Source: Erwinia tracheiphila
GTDB lineage: Bacteria; Pseudomonadota; Gammaproteobacteria; Enterobacterales; Enterobacteriaceae
DNA length: 64,000 nt
NCBI RefSeq assembly: GCF_021365465.1
Contig: NZ_CP089932.1
Coordinates: 4,774,001 to 4,838,000 of the forward strand
Reading direction: 5' to 3'
Shown: positions 30,577 through 42,017 of the stretch, piece by piece
Layout of the letters: each line of letters begins with the position of its first letter
Numbering within the stretch: position 1 is the stretch's first letter
Translations under genes and position numbers: made by a program
The notes under the pieces: model-generated
Told to the model about the DNA's origin: nothing
Seen by the model: only the letters and a program-made list of their open reading frames with translations
Database searches by the model: none

Positions 30577-32739
30577 TCAGACCGCTTCCAGCTTCGCATA
30601 GGCAGCCACCAGCCATTTAATCCCCTGCCTCTGAAAAGCCACCTGCAAACGGCTGTGTTCGCCGCTGCCTTCCAGATTAACAATGGTACCCTCACCAAAT
30701 GAGGAATGGCGCACACGCTGGCCCAGCGAAAAGCCGCTGTCGTTCTTCGCAATGGGGGTACCCATGCGCTGATGGCTGACCGGGCGGCTGATGCTGGCCC
30801 GCAGGCGTACTTCTTCCACGCATTCTTCCGGCAGTTCCCCAACAAAGCGCGACGGACGGTGATACACCTCTTTACCGTACAGGCGGCGGGTTTCAGCATA
30901 GGTCAGGGTCAGTTTTTGCATCGCACGAGTGACGCCGACATAGGCGAGACGGCGCTCTTCTTCCAGCCTGTCGCCTTCTTCCAGCGACATCTGGCTTGGG
31001 AACATGCCCTCTTCCATACCAACGATAAACACCTGCATAAATTCAAGGCCTTTCGCCGAGTGCAGCGTCATCAGCTGCACCGCGTCCTGCCATTTATCCG
31101 CCTGACCTTCCCCCGCCTCCAGCGCGGCATGGGACAGAAACGCCTGCAGCGGCATTAAATCTTCGTCTTCGTCCTGATAGCTATACTGCCGCGTGGCGTT
31201 AACCAGCTCCTCAAGGTTTTCGATGCGGGCCTGACCTTTTTCGCCTTTCTCCTGCTCATACATCAGCCACAGGCCGGAATCCTTGATCACCCGATCGGTT
31301 TGCACGTGCAGCGGCAGCTCGCTGGTTTCATATGCAAGAGAATCCACCAGTTCAGTGAAACGTTGCAGTGCCGCGGCGGCACGGCCAGCCAGCACTTTCT
31401 CCTGTAGCAAGGCGCGCGCGGTTTGCCATAGCGTTAACTTACGCTCACGCGCCGTCTGGCGCACCACGTCCAGAGTGCGATCACCAATACCCCGCACGGG
31501 CGTATTAACCACCCGCTCGAAGGCGGCATCGTCATTGCGGTTAGCAATCAGCCGCAAGTAAGCCAACGCGTCTTTGATTTCCTGGCGTTCAAAGAAGCGC
31601 ATTCCGCCGTAGATGCGATAAGGCATGCTGGTTTGCAGCAGTGCCTCCTCCAGCACACGCGACTGAGCGTTACTGCGATAAAGGATGGCGCAATCATTCA
31701 GCGCGCCGCCGTTTTCCATCCACACTTTGATGCGGTTAACCACGAAACGCGCTTCATCCAGCTCGTTAAACGCGCAATAGAGAGCAATCGGCTCGCCGTC
31801 GCTGCCATCGGTCCACAGCTCTTTGCCCAGTCGTCCGTTGTTATTCGAGATCAAGGCGTTAGCGGCCTTAAGAATGTTATTGGTCGAGCGGTAGTTCTGC
31901 TCAAGACGGATGGTCTGCGCGCCGTTGAAATCATTGAGAAAGCGCTGAATGTTTTCCACCTGCGCACCGCGCCAGCCATAAATCGACTGGTCATCATCGC
32001 CAACAATAATCACGTTGCCCGTTTCGCCAGCCAGCAGCCGAATCCATGCGTACTGGATGTTGTTGGTGTCCTGGAATTCGTCCACCAGAATATTGCTGAA
32101 GCGCTCGCGGTAATGATTGAGAATATGTGGTTTATTCAGCCACAGCTCATGGGCGCGCAGCAGCAGCTCGGCAAAATCCACCAGCCCGGCGCGGTCACAG
32201 GCTTCCTGGTACGCCTGATAAATTCGCAGCCAGATCTGCTCGACCGGATTGCCGTAGCTTTCGATATGTTTTGGCCGCAGGCCTTCATCTTTTTTACCGC
32301 CGATGTACCACATGGCCTGACGCGCTGGCCACTGTTTCTCATCAAGGTTCATCGCTTTTATCAGGCGCTTTAACAAGCGCAGCTGGTCTTCCGTATCAAG
32401 AATCTGGAAATCCTGCGGCAGACCAGCATCAAGATGGTGCGCACGCAGCAGGCGATGAGCCAGCCCGTGGAAAGTGCCAATCCACATGCCACCCTGACTG
32501 GTGCCAACCAGCTGACCGATGCGATGGCGCATTTCAGCCGCGGCCTTGTTGGTAAAGGTCACCGCCATAATGGACGAGGGAGAGCAGTTCTCCACCGCCA
32601 GCAGCCAGGCGATGCGGTGGACCAGTACGCGAGTTTTGCCACTGCCTGCGCCCGCCAGCACTAACAGGTTGCTACGCGGCGCGGCAACGGCATCGCGCTG
32701 TTTGTCATTCAGGCTGTCGAGCAGGTCAGAAACGTCCAT
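30577..32739 (-). CDS. uvrD: DNA helicase II UvrD
   Basis: 720 residues from the ATG at 32739 (MDVSDLLDSLNDKQRDAVAA), the E. coli length; the in-frame ATG two codons upstream is less likely. SF1A helicase: Walker A LAGAGSGKTRVLVHRI, motif Ia FTNKAAAEMR, Walker B ILVDEFQDTN, motif III GDDDQSIYGWRGA, motif V LMTLHSAKGLEF, motif [15 protein letters not shown]. It acts in nucleotide excision and mismatch repair. The promoter with an SOS box overlaps the end of yigB. Confidence 0.98.
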   Translation of the reverse strand: MDVSDLLDSLNDKQRDAVAAPRSNLLVLAGAGSGKTRVLVHRIAWLLAVENCSPSSIMAVTFTNKAAAEMRHRIGQLVGTSQGGMWIGTFHGLAHRLLRAHHLDAGLPQDFQILDTEDQLRLLKRLIKAMNLDEKQWPARQAMWYIGGKKDEGLRPKHIESYGNPVEQIWLRIYQAYQEACDRAGLVDFAELLLRAHELWLNKPHILNHYRERFSNILVDEFQDTNNIQYAWIRLLAGETGNVIIVGDDDQSIYGWRGAQVENIQRFLNDFNGAQTIRLEQNYRSTNNILKAANALISNNNGRLGKELWTDGSDGEPIALYCAFNELDEARFVVNRIKVWMENGGALNDCAILYRSNAQSRVLEEALLQTSMPYRIYGGMRFFERQEIKDALAYLRLIANRNDDAAFERVVNTPVRGIGDRTLDVVRQTARERKLTLWQTARALLQEKVLAGRAAAALQRFTELVDSLAYETSELPLHVQTDRVIKDSGLWLMYEQEKGEKGQARIENLEELVNATRQYSYQDEDEDLMPLQAFLSHAALEAGEGQADKWQDAVQLMTLHSAKGLEFMQVFIVGMEEGMFPSQMSLEEGDRLEEERRLAYVGVTRAMQKLTLTYAETRRLYGKEVYHRPSRFVGELPEECVEEVRLRASISRPVSHQRMGTPIAKNDSGFSLGQRVRHSSFGEGTIVNLEGSGEHSRLQVAFQRQGIKWLVAAYAKLEAV

Positions 32740-32776
32740 AGGCACCGTCGATAAATGGGAGAGTGATGTTACTCCG

Positions 32777-32792
32777 CTGGATATTTAACCAG
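32777..32792. promoter_or_regulatory. LexA (SOS) box of uvrD
   Basis: CTGGATATTTAACCAG fits CTG-N10-CAG and lies 38 bases upstream of the uvrD ATG, immediately downstream of the -10 box. uvrD is SOS-regulated in E. coli through a box in the same place. Confidence 0.82.
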
Positions 32793-32795
32793 CAC

Positions 32796-32823
32796 ATTAT
32801 ACCAGCGCAGTTAACGATGCCAA
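32796..32823 (-). promoter_or_regulatory. uvrD sigma-70 promoter
   Basis: On the minus strand TTGGCA is followed after 16 bases by a perfect TATAAT. It sits within the 3' end of yigB, and the LexA box covers the start-point region. Confidence 0.75.
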
Positions 32824-33513
32824 CCGCGAAATTTCAAGTGTAGGCAACAGGCGGCTGTCGGCAATGTGCATCAGGTTACCTTTGTGCAGATTAATCCAGC
32901 AGGCCTGCATGCCACTGCGTACAGAACCAGCCACATCCGTGGTCAGATCATCGCCAATGTGCAAAATCTGCTGCGGCGACAGCTTCAGACGCGAGGCGGC
33001 CAGATGATACATATCGTGAAAAGGCTTGGCACGGCCATCCGGCCCGGCGCGTAAAATAAACTGGAAGTATTTATCCAGGCCGAACCGATGCGGCTGTGCA
33101 TTACCATTGGTGATCGCAACCAGAGGGACACGCCCTGCAAGGGCGTTCAGGGTGCTGTGCGTATCATCCGGCACCTCAACCTGGCTTCGCCAGTAAGAAA
33201 AGTGGGCCATCACCTTGTACGATCCTTCGTAAGACTGCTGGCTGCTGAGACCCGCATTTAACATCGCCAGTTCAACCGTACGACGCCGCCATTCGGTGAC
33301 GTCATGATAAATCTCCGGCTCCTGCTTACACAGGCCGTCACGCAATTGCTGATAGTGTTGCAGGCTGAAATCGCGCAGCGCCGGATGATATGACTGGAGA
33401 AAAGTGTGGGATTCCTTCGTGGTACGGCAAATCACCGTACGGTTGTCGTACAACGTGTCATCCAGGTCAAACGTCATTGCGGCAATGGGCCGCAGCGGGC
33501 GGTAAAAGTGCAT
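32797..33513 (-). CDS. yigB: HAD phosphatase YigB (FMN phosphatase type)
   Basis: 238 residues. HAD motif [12 protein letters not shown], motif [11 protein letters not shown], Lys in [12 protein letters not shown], motif [17 protein letters not shown]. coli YigB dephosphorylates FMN and 5-amino-6-(5-phosphoribitylamino)uracil. Its ATG overlaps the xerC stop by one base, in the order dapF-yigA-xerC-yigB-uvrD. Confidence 0.94.
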   Translation of the reverse strand: MHFYRPLRPIAAMTFDLDDTLYDNRTVICRTTKESHTFLQSYHPALRDFSLQHYQQLRDGLCKQEPEIYHDVTEWRRRTVELAMLNAGLSSQQSYEGSYKVMAHFSYWRSQVEVPDDTHSTLNALAGRVPLVAITNGNAQPHRFGLDKYFQFILRAGPDGRAKPFHDMYHLAASRLKLSPQQILHIGDDLTTDVAGSVRSGMQACWINLHKGNLMHIADSRLLPTLEISRLASLTALV

Positions 33514-34421
33514 CAGGATTTTCCTCGTTTCGCACGGGGATGAGCAGCATCGTAAACCGATGCCAGATGTTGGAAATCAAGATGGGTATAGATTTGCGTG
33601 GTGCTGAGGCTGGCATGGCCCAGCAGCTCCTGAACGGCGCGTAAATCGCCGCTGGATTCCAGCAAATGAGTGGCAAAGGAGTGGCGCAACTTATGGGGAT
33701 GAATATGGCTGGAAACCCCCTGCTTTACTCCCCATTCGGCAAAGCGCTTTTGCACATTGCGCTGCGAGATGCGTTTGCCCTGTTTTGAGAGAAACACCGC
33801 ATTGTCCTTTGGTGCAAACAGCGCGCGCATTTCCAGCCAGTGCTCTACCCACTGCACCGCCGTGCGGCCAATTGGCAGGCGGCGTTCTTTACTGCCTTTA
33901 CCGACCACCCAGACTTCGCCGGAAGCCAGATCGAGATGCCCGGTATCAATGCCGACCAGTTCCGAAAGACGCAGGCCGGCACCATACATGATTTCCAGCA
34001 TCGCCCTGTCGCGCACCGCAAGAGGATCGTTGATATCGATCTCCAGCAGACGGTTGACCTCATCCACATCAATATTTTTGGGCAGATGGCGCGGCGCGCG
34101 CGGCGTGGCAACGCTTCTGGCCGGGTTCGCCTTCAGCGCACCCTGACTTATCTGCCAGTCAAGAAAGCTGCGTAACGCGGAGAGCCGCAGGGCCAGACTG
34201 GCGGATTTTAATCCGGCACGGCGGCTGCGGGCAGCCAGCGAGCGAACCTGGGCCGCATCCAGCTTATCCCAGGCAGAAAGCTTCATCTCATCCAGTAGCA
34301 GAACACAGGCGGTAAGCTGGCGTTGATAGTTGCTCTGCGTCAGCGGACTGAGCTGACGCTCAACCCTGAGATAACGCAGAAAGCCCTGCACGGCTGAGGT
34401 GAGAGGAGAGCAAATGCTCAT
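33513..34421 (-). CDS. xerC: Tyrosine recombinase XerC
   Basis: 302 residues. N-terminal SAM-like DNA-binding domain (about 10-100) and catalytic domain with the RKHRHY set: Arg in [12 protein letters not shown], Lys in [38 protein letters not shown] (Tyr nucleophile). With XerD it resolves chromosome dimers at dif. Overlaps yigA by 4 bases. Confidence 0.97.
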   Translation of the reverse strand: MSICSPLTSAVQGFLRYLRVERQLSPLTQSNYQRQLTACVLLLDEMKLSAWDKLDAAQVRSLAARSRRAGLKSASLALRLSALRSFLDWQISQGALKANPARSVATPRAPRHLPKNIDVDEVNRLLEIDINDPLAVRDRAMLEIMYGAGLRLSELVGIDTGHLDLASGEVWVVGKGSKERRLPIGRTAVQWVEHWLEMRALFAPKDNAVFLSKQGKRISQRNVQKRFAEWGVKQGVSSHIHPHKLRHSFATHLLESSGDLRAVQELLGHASLSTTQIYTHLDFQHLASVYDAAHPRAKRGKS

Positions 34422-35122
34422 GCGCGCTCAACCCAACGTAACAGCAGCTCCGGCAGCATTAGCGACAGATGCTGTAGCAGCACGGTGCCCATGCCGGGCT
34501 GATAATGCTGATTGTCGCGGCTGCTGAAAATCAGCACGCCCAGATCCCCCTGTTCACCCATTAGCGACAGAGCAACAGAACCAATCGCTCTGGCCTGGGG
34601 CAACAGCAGTAGCAGTTCGGGGCCATTGAGGTTGCCCAGATAGTGGCGCTTTTTGCCCAGACGCTGAATGCGCACTGGCTCAAAGGCCTGACCTGGCAGA
34701 GCCAGCTGGGTGAAATCCGAGGGGGCACCAATGCGCCATTTGTCGCTGAACAGCCGCAAATTGGCACCTGCCAGGCCCAGCTCGCGCGCCCAGCGATGCA
34801 AACGATTCAGCATATCATGCAGGCTGGAAGCCTCAGCCAGACGAGCCTGCAAGGATAATAAGCGCTCAAACAGCTGCTGGTTGGCGCTGGCCTGCTCCAT
34901 CAGCAGGGTGATCTCTTCTTCAAGTTGAGCAATATGATGACGCTGGCGACCAAGCTGCCACTCCACCAAAGAGACAGTACCACGCACCGGATGCGGTACC
35001 TGCATTTGCTCAACCTGACGCGCATTACGAATAAAGAAGTCTGGATTTTGCAGCAGATAGTCGCTGACGACACTGTCGTCCAGCAGCATGCCCCTTGCCT
35101 GCTGTTCTCCGACATTTTTCAT
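34418..35122 (-). CDS. yigA: DUF484 family GAF-like protein YigA
   Basis: 234 residues matching YigA (DUF484). N-terminal part with [16 protein letters not shown], a coiled stretch (about 70-105), and a GAF-like domain (about 110-230, [20 protein letters not shown] ending). Function unknown. It is translationally coupled to dapF upstream and xerC downstream by 4-base overlaps. Confidence 0.9.
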   Translation of the reverse strand: MKNVGEQQARGMLLDDSVVSDYLLQNPDFFIRNARQVEQMQVPHPVRGTVSLVEWQLGRQRHHIAQLEEEITLLMEQASANQQLFERLLSLQARLAEASSLHDMLNRLHRWARELGLAGANLRLFSDKWRIGAPSDFTQLALPGQAFEPVRIQRLGKKRHYLGNLNGPELLLLLPQARAIGSVALSLMGEQGDLGVLIFSSRDNQHYQPGMGTVLLQHLSLMLPELLLRWVERA

Positions 35123-35943
35123 AAATGAATAAATCCGTCATAAACGTGCGTGGCGGGACCGGTCATGTACAGCGGCTGACCCGCGCCTTTCCAGGCGATG
35201 TCCAGTCTGCCGCCGGGCAGATCAACACGGACTTTTTCCGCCAGCTGCGCCTGCTGGATTCCCACCGCAACGGCGGCACAGGCTCCGCTACCGCAGGCCT
35301 GGGTTTCACCCGCGCCGCGCTCGTAGACGCGCAGCCGGATATACTCGCGGCTAACCACTTCCATAAAGCCAACGTTCACCCGCTCCGGAAAACGCTCATG
35401 ACTTTCCAGAACGGGTCCCAGGGTTTCAACCTGGGCGGCTTGCACGCTATCCACTTGCAATACGCAGTGTGGATTGCCCATTGAGACCACGCCGCACATC
35501 ACCGTCTGTTCAGCCGCACGCATCAGATACAGGTTTTCAGCTTTGTTCGCCCGAAATGGCACCTGCTGCGGCTCAAAATTGGGTTCCCCCATATTGACGC
35601 ACACCAGCTCATCTTCCGTCACGCTAAGAACCATACGCCCCGTATGCGTGCTGACGTGAATATCACTTTTGTTGGTCAACCCTTTCAGACGCACAAAACG
35701 CGCGAAACATCGCGCACCATTGCCACACTGCGCCACTTCGCTGCCATCAGCATTAAAAATGCGATAGTGAAAATCGAGGTCAGGATCGTAAGGTGGTTCG
35801 ACGATAAGAAGTTGATCAAAACCGATCCCCAGATGGCGATCCGCGAGGCGGCGGATCAGTTCGGGGGAGAAATAGACGTTTTGCGTCACGGCGTCAACCA
35901 CCATAAAGTCATTGCCCAGACCGTGCATCTTGGAGAACTGCAT
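35119..35943 (-). CDS. dapF: Diaminopimelate epimerase
   Basis: 274 residues from the ATG at 35943 ([17 protein letters not shown]), the family start and length; the frame extends 9 codons further without support. The two catalytic cysteines are in [16 protein letters not shown] and [17 protein letters not shown]. It interconverts LL- and meso-diaminopimelate for lysine and peptidoglycan synthesis. Lies 26 bases after lptM. Confidence 0.97.
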   Translation of the reverse strand: MQFSKMHGLGNDFMVVDAVTQNVYFSPELIRRLADRHLGIGFDQLLIVEPPYDPDLDFHYRIFNADGSEVAQCGNGARCFARFVRLKGLTNKSDIHVSTHTGRMVLSVTEDELVCVNMGEPNFEPQQVPFRANKAENLYLMRAAEQTVMCGVVSMGNPHCVLQVDSVQAAQVETLGPVLESHERFPERVNVGFMEVVSREYIRLRVYERGAGETQACGSGACAAVAVGIQQAQLAEKVRVDLPGGRLDIAWKGAGQPLYMTGPATHVYDGFIHL

Positions 35944-35969
35944 TTTTGGCTCCGAAGGCTGCTTTATCA

Positions 35970-36167
35970 TTACTGAGCCGCTGAGTGGTCCGAACCTGTG
36001 GCCGTCGCCGCTGGCTGCTGCGCTTTTGTGGCCGACGATTTACTGCCAGTCGATGTTTGTTTTTGCGGTTGTTCCGGCGGAGGGAAATAGAGCGGTCCTT
36101 TAAGTCCACATCCGGCAAGGCTGGTTACAGCCAGCAACAGCGCCATCCGGTAAATCGTTCTGTTCAT
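35970..36167 (-). CDS. lptM: LPS-transport-associated lipoprotein LptM (YifL)
   Basis: 65 residues. Lipoprotein signal peptide with lipobox LAGC (Cys at 20), then the conserved [12 protein letters not shown] and a Gln/Ser/Thr/Ala-rich tail. The start at 36167 gives the usual length; another ATG 5 codons upstream is possible. LptM helps LptD assembly in the outer membrane. First gene before dapF. Confidence 0.9.
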   Translation of the reverse strand: MNRTIYRMALLLAVTSLAGCGLKGPLYFPPPEQPQKQTSTGSKSSATKAQQPAATATGSDHSAAQ

Positions 36168-36346
36168 GCTTGTTCTGCTCATTATTGATGCCTGTTGGTT
36201 GTCTATCATCGCAGGTGAAGTGCCAAAAGCAACAGGAAATGGCGATTGCATAGCGATGAACCTATACCACTTAAAGTGATTGGGCATGACAGGATGAATA
36301 AGCTCCGCTTGCAGGGCAGGCATAACCCTCTCAGGCAGCACGACGC

Positions 36347-38902
36347 TCAGTGCATCTGGTAGTGCTGATTGAGATCAGTGTCAGGATTGTTTTCTGGCAG
36401 GGTGGCGCAAAGCTGCGCCAGCGTCTGACTGCGGAACGCAATGACCTGAGAACGACCGTCAGCCTGCACGATTTGATAAAACTGCGGAAGATTAAAATTG
36501 GTGAAACTGGAACCATAGGTAAAGCGATCATGTGATGAAGAGTAAAAGCGGCTGACATCGCGCACCAACTCCTCTTTGCTTCCTTCACAATGGTGATAAA
36601 TCTCCACTCTGTTGGTTTCATCAAGAATGTAGATATTAAAACCGTGATCGTCCTGCGTATCTTCGAAAAAGAACTGGATAATTCCCTCACTGGCGTAGCC
36701 ATTTACCACCGCAGGCAGCTTCGCGTGATCAGTTTCCACCTTTATCGATAATCCGTGAAGCTTGTTGTTGGAGATAGCCCCGTAGAACTCGACGGCATTC
36801 TCTAACTTCTGCACAGACACACTCAACCGCTCAAAGAACAGTCCCCAAGTCTGACCGGCAACGCGCACCGCCTTAAACCTTCCCGGCTCCTGGCGGGTAC
36901 TGGAGAGGCGAAGCTCAATGCATTCCGAAACCAGCTGCTGGACGTGGGTGCGAATCAGCCCGCGCAGATGCTGACTGTAACAAAACACCTCCACCGCATC
37001 CGGCGGTGCCGCATCCTGGTGCATTTTACCCAGAATGGTTCTCAGCCCTTCGATCATCGCCTGCTCGCCGCTGAAATGCAGGGTGCGGACTTCATTCCAT
37101 GAATTACGGTAGAGCAAATCGATGCTGCCAATCAGGCATTCCTGCTGCTGGCCGAAGCTGAACACATCCAGCTTGCGAAAGTCAAAATGCACCACCTGGT
37201 TACGGAAAGCGGCGGTGGGATCGTGCTCCAGATTGACGATGATCGCCAGATGGCGGATTTCACACGGACTATAAAGCGCTTTTGCCGTCGGCGCGGGTAA
37301 ACGCAGCGGGAAATGCTGTGAGACGTCAGCCACCAGCTCTTGCAAACGGGCCAGATCGCAGATTTCATTGCCTTTAATATGCAGACGGGTTTTGCTGGTC
37401 AGCAGCCCGTTAAACCAGGCCCATGCCACCAGCTTGTTAAGATAGCGGTTATATTCCAGCGGCTGGTGGCTGATAATCGACTGCATATCAGGGGATTGGT
37501 TGTAAAGATACCATCCTGCCCGATTGGCACGGCCCTGTGGCACATGAATAAAAGTCAGGTTCGGTTCAGACAGGTCCGGCGATATCTGTGGATTCACCAG
37601 GGTCACCTTACCGGGTAACGCTTCAAATACGGCGTACAGTTTACGGGTCAGTACCCCAATATCCTGCGGACTGGCACTGACGCTCAGATTGTTACGACGT
37701 GCAAAGCGTATCAGGTTACGGTAACTTTGCATCATTGCATCGAGCAGCTCATTATGCGCTTCCCTGACGCGCTCGATTTTCCAACCTGCCCGCCCGTCAA
37801 GGATTGCCACGCGTTCCGCGCTCCAGCCCCATTCTTTGACCAACTGCGTGAGGATTTCACGTCGCCAGCCAGATTCTTCGCAATACTCCGACAGTTTTTC
37901 CCGTACTTTCAGATAGAAGCAACGGCGGACCAGATCGAGGCGGGCAGTATCTTCAATACTGGTCAGGTAATGTGTCACCCTTTCCAGCATCATGCAGTAA
38001 GGATCGAGGCCGTAAGATACAATTTCACCATCGTGCAGGCGCTGTTTAATATCCATCGCCAAAAGGCGCGTCTGCGGATATTCCCAGGAATAGGCCTCCA
38101 GCAGCAATGTTTTCAGTACCGCTTTGTAAGGCGAGTCGATGCTTTTATAAAGTTGCCACAGGCTGGCACCAAAATATTCTTCGGCTGATAGCGTATCCAG
38201 CCCACCTAAATCCAGCCATTCATTGGGTGTCAGCACACCTTTTTGGTAGAGCGACATCACATAGTTGTCGTAATGCTCTTCTTCCTCGCCGGGCACCATA
38301 TTCCACAAAATGCGTTTGCCCGCCAGACGAACGGCGGTACGATAAAACTCATCCAGTAACAGAATATGCTGCGTCGAACCGCAATCCTCACCGCCGAGGC
38401 TACCGCTTTCATTATGACGAAACCGATTTTCATCGATCAGGAAGAAACTGACTTCGACGCCCATTGAGGCACACCATTTTTCCAGCAGGGTACATTTCCT
38501 ATGCAGGTAAAGGCGTTCTTCATTATCCAGCCATGATTGATGGCAAACCCAGATATCAAGATCTGAGGTGAGATTCTGACCGACGGAAGAGGTGCTGCCC
38601 ATGGAGTAAACACCAGTGATTGGCATTTCCCCCTTTGACGCACGCGCGGGACGGTAATCCGTTTGCTTAAGTAAATCATTTAGCCAGAACGTCTGGTTTT
38701 CATCAGGCGTGAAGAAGCTGATGCCATGTGGAACGTTACCTTCAAGATAACCCGGCATCAGTGAATGATGAAAATGCAATAAGGTTGGCAGCAGACTGTA
38801 AACCTGTTGAAACGCAGGCACCATGGCAGCAAGCGCACGATCTACGCGCAGCTGGTTGATGGCATCCAGTCTCTGTTTCAGTGTCTCTATGTAGAGGTAC
38901 AA
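36347..38902 (-). CDS. cyaA: Class I adenylate cyclase CyaA
   Basis: 851 residues from a TTG at 38902 ([20 protein letters not shown] follows); E. coli cyaA also uses UUG, with AGGCGAG upstream in the same place. An ATG at 38950 would add 16 residues. Catalytic part in the N-terminal half ([21 protein letters not shown]) and the regulatory C-terminal half that receives the PTS signal. It makes cAMP for CRP. A CRP site lies about 95 bases upstream. Divergent from hemC. Confidence 0.96.
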   Translation of the reverse strand: MYLYIETLKQRLDAINQLRVDRALAAMVPAFQQVYSLLPTLLHFHHSLMPGYLEGNVPHGISFFTPDENQTFWLNDLLKQTDYRPARASKGEMPITGVYSMGSTSSVGQNLTSDLDIWVCHQSWLDNEERLYLHRKCTLLEKWCASMGVEVSFFLIDENRFRHNESGSLGGEDCGSTQHILLLDEFYRTAVRLAGKRILWNMVPGEEEEHYDNYVMSLYQKGVLTPNEWLDLGGLDTLSAEEYFGASLWQLYKSIDSPYKAVLKTLLLEAYSWEYPQTRLLAMDIKQRLHDGEIVSYGLDPYCMMLERVTHYLTSIEDTARLDLVRRCFYLKVREKLSEYCEESGWRREILTQLVKEWGWSAERVAILDGRAGWKIERVREAHNELLDAMMQSYRNLIRFARRNNLSVSASPQDIGVLTRKLYAVFEALPGKVTLVNPQISPDLSEPNLTFIHVPQGRANRAGWYLYNQSPDMQSIISHQPLEYNRYLNKLVAWAWFNGLLTSKTRLHIKGNEICDLARLQELVADVSQHFPLRLPAPTAKALYSPCEIRHLAIIVNLEHDPTAAFRNQVVHFDFRKLDVFSFGQQQECLIGSIDLLYRNSWNEVRTLHFSGEQAMIEGLRTILGKMHQDAAPPDAVEVFCYSQHLRGLIRTHVQQLVSECIELRLSSTRQEPGRFKAVRVAGQTWGLFFERLSVSVQKLENAVEFYGAISNNKLHGLSIKVETDHAKLPAVVNGYASEGIIQFFFEDTQDDHGFNIYILDETNRVEIYHHCEGSKEELVRDVSRFYSSSHDRFTYGSSFTNFNLPQFYQIVQADGRSQVIAFRSQTLAQLCATLPENNPDTDLNQHYQMH

Positions 38903-38994
38903 GACTTCTCGCCTGATTGATCCAGTGCTTACGAATAACCCTTTTTCCATATTCGCCGCATGGTTTTAAGAATAATTGTGCGAATTACTGCTGG

Positions 38995-39016
38995 AAACGT
39001 GATCAATCTAACATCT
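38995..39016 (-). promoter_or_regulatory. CRP-binding site of cyaA
   Basis: Minus strand core TGTTAGATTGATCACG, nearly the same as the site that represses the main cyaA promoter in E. coli as I recall it. It lies between cyaA and hemC and provides feedback control of cAMP synthesis in the known system. Confidence 0.8.
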
Positions 39017-39187
39017 GGCGGGTTGACCGTAAAGAAAGTTGCGCTACACCAAAGCCTGCCATGTTTTAAAAACAGCTTTCTCCGGCTATGCCCGAATATC
39101 ACCCGTATAGCCCTCCCACCTGTGGAAACTGACAGCCTCAACCTGTAAATGTTAGGATAATCATTACACGATAAAACGGTAATCAGC

Positions 39188-40129
39188 ATGCCAGACAAAA
39201 TATTAAGAATTGCCACCAGGCAAAGCCCGCTTGCATTGTGGCAGGCACACTATGTTCAGCAACGTTTGATGGCCTTTCATCAAGGGCTTCGGGTGGAACT
39301 GGTCCCGATGATCACTAAAGGCGACGTGATTCTGGACACCCCCCTGGCAAAAGTAGGCGGCAAGGGATTATTCGTTAAAGAACTTGAGCAGGCGCTGCTG
39401 TCTGATCGCGCCGATATCGCCGTGCATTCAATGAAGGATGTGCCAGTGGCGTTTCCTGAAGGACTGGGCCTTGTGACCATCTGCGAGCGGGAAGAGCCGC
39501 TGGATGCCTTTGTTTCCAATCACTACCGCTCGGCCGATGCACTACCTCAGGGTGCGATTGTCGGCACGTCCAGCCTGCGCCGCCAGTGCCAGCTCAGTGC
39601 CCGTCGGCCCGACCTGATTATTCGCTCACTGCGTGGCAACGTCGGCACGCGGCTCGCTAAACTCGATGCCGGTGATTACGATGCCATTATTCTGGCCGTC
39701 GCCGGGCTGAAACGTTTAGGCTTATCCGATCGCATAGCTCACGCCATGCCCGCAGAAGAATCATTGCCAGCAGTAGGCCAGGGTGCGGTGGGTATTGAAT
39801 GCCGCCTGGATGATGCGCAGACGATTGCGCTACTCGCCGCCCTGAATGACGACGATACCGCCGTCAGGGTGAAAGCCGAGCGCGCCATGAACACCCGCCT
39901 TGAGGGTGGCTGTCAAGTGCCAATTGGCAGCTTTGCAGTGCTTCAGGATGATCGACTTTGGTTACGCGGGCTGATTGGTTCTCCTGACGGTAAAGCAATG
40001 ATCCGTGGTGAACGCCGTGGCCCGCGCGAAGACGCAGAGAAAATGGGTATTTCACTGGCGGAAGAACTTCTTAATAACGGTGGACGTGAAATTCTTGCCG
40101 ACGTTTACCAGGGAAACCCACCTGAATGA
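39188..40129 (+). CDS. hemC: Porphobilinogen deaminase
   Basis: 313 residues. [18 protein letters not shown] at the N-terminus, the active-site Asp region around [10 protein letters not shown] and [12 protein letters not shown], and the dipyrromethane cofactor Cys in [11 protein letters not shown]. Polymerises four porphobilinogens to hydroxymethylbilane in tetrapyrrole synthesis. First gene of hemCDXY; overlaps hemD by 4 bases. Confidence 0.98.
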   Translation: MPDKILRIATRQSPLALWQAHYVQQRLMAFHQGLRVELVPMITKGDVILDTPLAKVGGKGLFVKELEQALLSDRADIAVHSMKDVPVAFPEGLGLVTICEREEPLDAFVSNHYRSADALPQGAIVGTSSLRRQCQLSARRPDLIIRSLRGNVGTRLAKLDAGDYDAIILAVAGLKRLGLSDRIAHAMPAEESLPAVGQGAVGIECRLDDAQTIALLAALNDDDTAVRVKAERAMNTRLEGGCQVPIGSFAVLQDDRLWLRGLIGSPDGKAMIRGERRGPREDAEKMGISLAEELLNNGGREILADVYQGNPPE

Positions 40130-40866
40130 CTATCCTCGTAACCCGCCCCGAGCCTGCCGCTGAAAAATTGGTAAATCGCCTACGCGAGGCGGGAAAAGAC
40201 GCATGGTCCATGCCGCTCATTGAGTTTACGCCGGGCGGTGAGCTGGACAGATTACCTAATCAGCTGAGTGAGTTGCAGCCCAATGATTTGGTGTTTATTG
40301 TTTCGCAGCACGTCATTCACTATGCAAAAGCGGTACTGGCGCAAGCTGGTATGCGCTGGCCTGCTGGCCTGAACTATTATGCTATAGGTCGTACAACCGG
40401 ACTGGCTTTCCATGCTGCCAGCGGACGCAACGTGACCTGGCCCGAGAAAAGTGAAACCAGTGAAGTGTTGATACAATTACCTTCTTTGCAGCAGGTGGCG
40501 GGGAAGCAAGCGCTGATCCTGCGCGGTAATGGCGGGCGTCAACTTTTGGCCGAAACCTTGCAACAGCGCGGCGCTAATGTAAAGTTTGTTGAATGCTATA
40601 AACGTTGTGAAAAGTATTATCAGGGTGAAACAGAAGGACGCCGCTGGCGTAGCCTCGGCATCACCACGCTGGTGGTGACAAGCGGAGAGATGCTGGAGCA
40701 ACTTTATTCACTGTTTCCTGATAACGATCGTGAAGAATGGCTACTGCACTGCCAAGTGATTGTCGTCAGTGAACGTCTGGCCACCCGTGCCAGGGAATTG
40801 GGTTGGAATGCGGTCAGGGTGGCCGAGGGTGCCGATAACAACGCGTTATTGCGGGCGCTTCAATAA
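40126..40866 (+). CDS. hemD: Uroporphyrinogen-III synthase
   Basis: 246 residues, two-lobed HemD fold of low sequence conservation. Start [19 protein letters not shown] and late [35 protein letters not shown] are typical. Cyclises hydroxymethylbilane to uroporphyrinogen III. Coupled to hemC by overlap; hemX follows after 24 bases. Confidence 0.95.
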   Translation: MTILVTRPEPAAEKLVNRLREAGKDAWSMPLIEFTPGGELDRLPNQLSELQPNDLVFIVSQHVIHYAKAVLAQAGMRWPAGLNYYAIGRTTGLAFHAASGRNVTWPEKSETSEVLIQLPSLQQVAGKQALILRGNGGRQLLAETLQQRGANVKFVECYKRCEKYYQGETEGRRWRSLGITTLVVTSGEMLEQLYSLFPDNDREEWLLHCQVIVVSERLATRARELGWNAVRVAEGADNNALLRALQ

Positions 40867-40890
40867 ATTTAAATTATGGGATAAGTCACA

Positions 40891-42015
40891 ATGACGGAAC
40901 AAAAAGATTCCTCTGTCCTGGTTGATGAGAATACCCGGACGGAAGAAAGTTCAGCACCAACACCAGACCGCCAGCTTCGCAATAAAGCGACCGCGCTGGC
41001 GGTTCTGGCGATTGCTATTGCTCTCGCCTCGGGCGTGGGGCTGTATATTCACGGTAAACAGCAGACCGCAGCACTGACCGCCGCCAATCAGACGCTGGCC
41101 AATCAGCTAGCAGAACTGCAGCAGCAATCCGTCAGTAACAAACAAACGTTTCAGCAGCAGTTCGCGGCACAAACCAGCGCACTGGATACCGCCCATCAAC
41201 AGCAGGCCGCTATGAGCCAGCAGCTCGACCAGCTAAAAGAAAAAGTGGCAACCATTTCCGGTAATGATGCGCACACCTGGCTTCTTGCCCAGGCAGATTA
41301 TCTGGTGAAGCTTGCCGGACGTAAGCTGTGGATCGATCAGGATGTGACAACGGCGACGGCATTATTGAAAAGTGCCGATAACAGTCTGGCAGAAATGAAC
41401 GACCCCAGTCTGATTGAAGTGCGTCGGGCCTTAACTCACGATATCAGTTCGCTGTCAGCCATCAGTCAGGTCGATTACGATGGCGTGATCCTGAAACTTA
41501 ATCAGCTATCTAACGGCGTCGATAATCTTCGCCTGGCAGATAACGACAGCAGTGGCTCGCCCATGGATGCCGACAGCAGTGAGCTCTCTTCCTCAATACG
41601 TGAGTGGCGGCAGAATCTGGTAAAAAGCTGGCATAACTTTATGGATGACTTTATTACCATCCGTCGACGCGATACCACCACCGAGCCGCTTCTGGCACCT
41701 AACCAGGAAATCTACCTACGCGAAAATATCCGTTCACGGCTGCTGGTTGCTGCTCAGGCGATACCGCGCCACCAGGACGAGATTTATAAACAGTCTATTG
41801 ATACCGTCTCAGCATGGGTTCGCGCCTGGTTTGATAGCCACGATCCCGCCACCAGGGCCTATCTCAACCAGCTGGAGGAACTCAGCCAGCAAAGTATCGC
41901 TATGGATTTACCGGATGCGCTGCAAAGCCAGCCAATGCTGGACAAACTGATGCAAACGCGCGTGCGCAACCTGCTGGCCCAGCCCGGTGCCGGACAGCAG
42001 CAGCAGGGAGAATAA
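40891..42015 (+). CDS. hemX: HemX family membrane-anchored protein
   Basis: 374 residues. N-terminal cytoplasmic tail (about 1-30), one membrane helix ([20 protein letters not shown]), then a long Gln-rich coiled coil (about 55-125) and a helical domain. It is the enterobacterial HemX; in spite of an old annotation, it is not shown to be a methyltransferase. Role unclear, conserved in hemCDXY. Confidence 0.93.
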   Translation: MTEQKDSSVLVDENTRTEESSAPTPDRQLRNKATALAVLAIAIALASGVGLYIHGKQQTAALTAANQTLANQLAELQQQSVSNKQTFQQQFAAQTSALDTAHQQQAAMSQQLDQLKEKVATISGNDAHTWLLAQADYLVKLAGRKLWIDQDVTTATALLKSADNSLAEMNDPSLIEVRRALTHDISSLSAISQVDYDGVILKLNQLSNGVDNLRLADNDSSGSPMDADSSELSSSIREWRQNLVKSWHNFMDDFITIRRRDTTTEPLLAPNQEIYLRENIRSRLLVAAQAIPRHQDEIYKQSIDTVSAWVRAWFDSHDPATRAYLNQLEELSQQSIAMDLPDALQSQPMLDKLMQTRVRNLLAQPGAGQQQQGE

Positions 42016-42017
42016 GC

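Noticed and set aside
31633..32373. 246-codon plus-strand frame opposite uvrD
   Set aside because: Shadow of uvrD; no start signal or recognisable domain.
36168..36341. Long N-terminal extension of lptM
   Set aside because: It would place the lipobox far from the N-terminus; a lipoprotein signal must be at the start.
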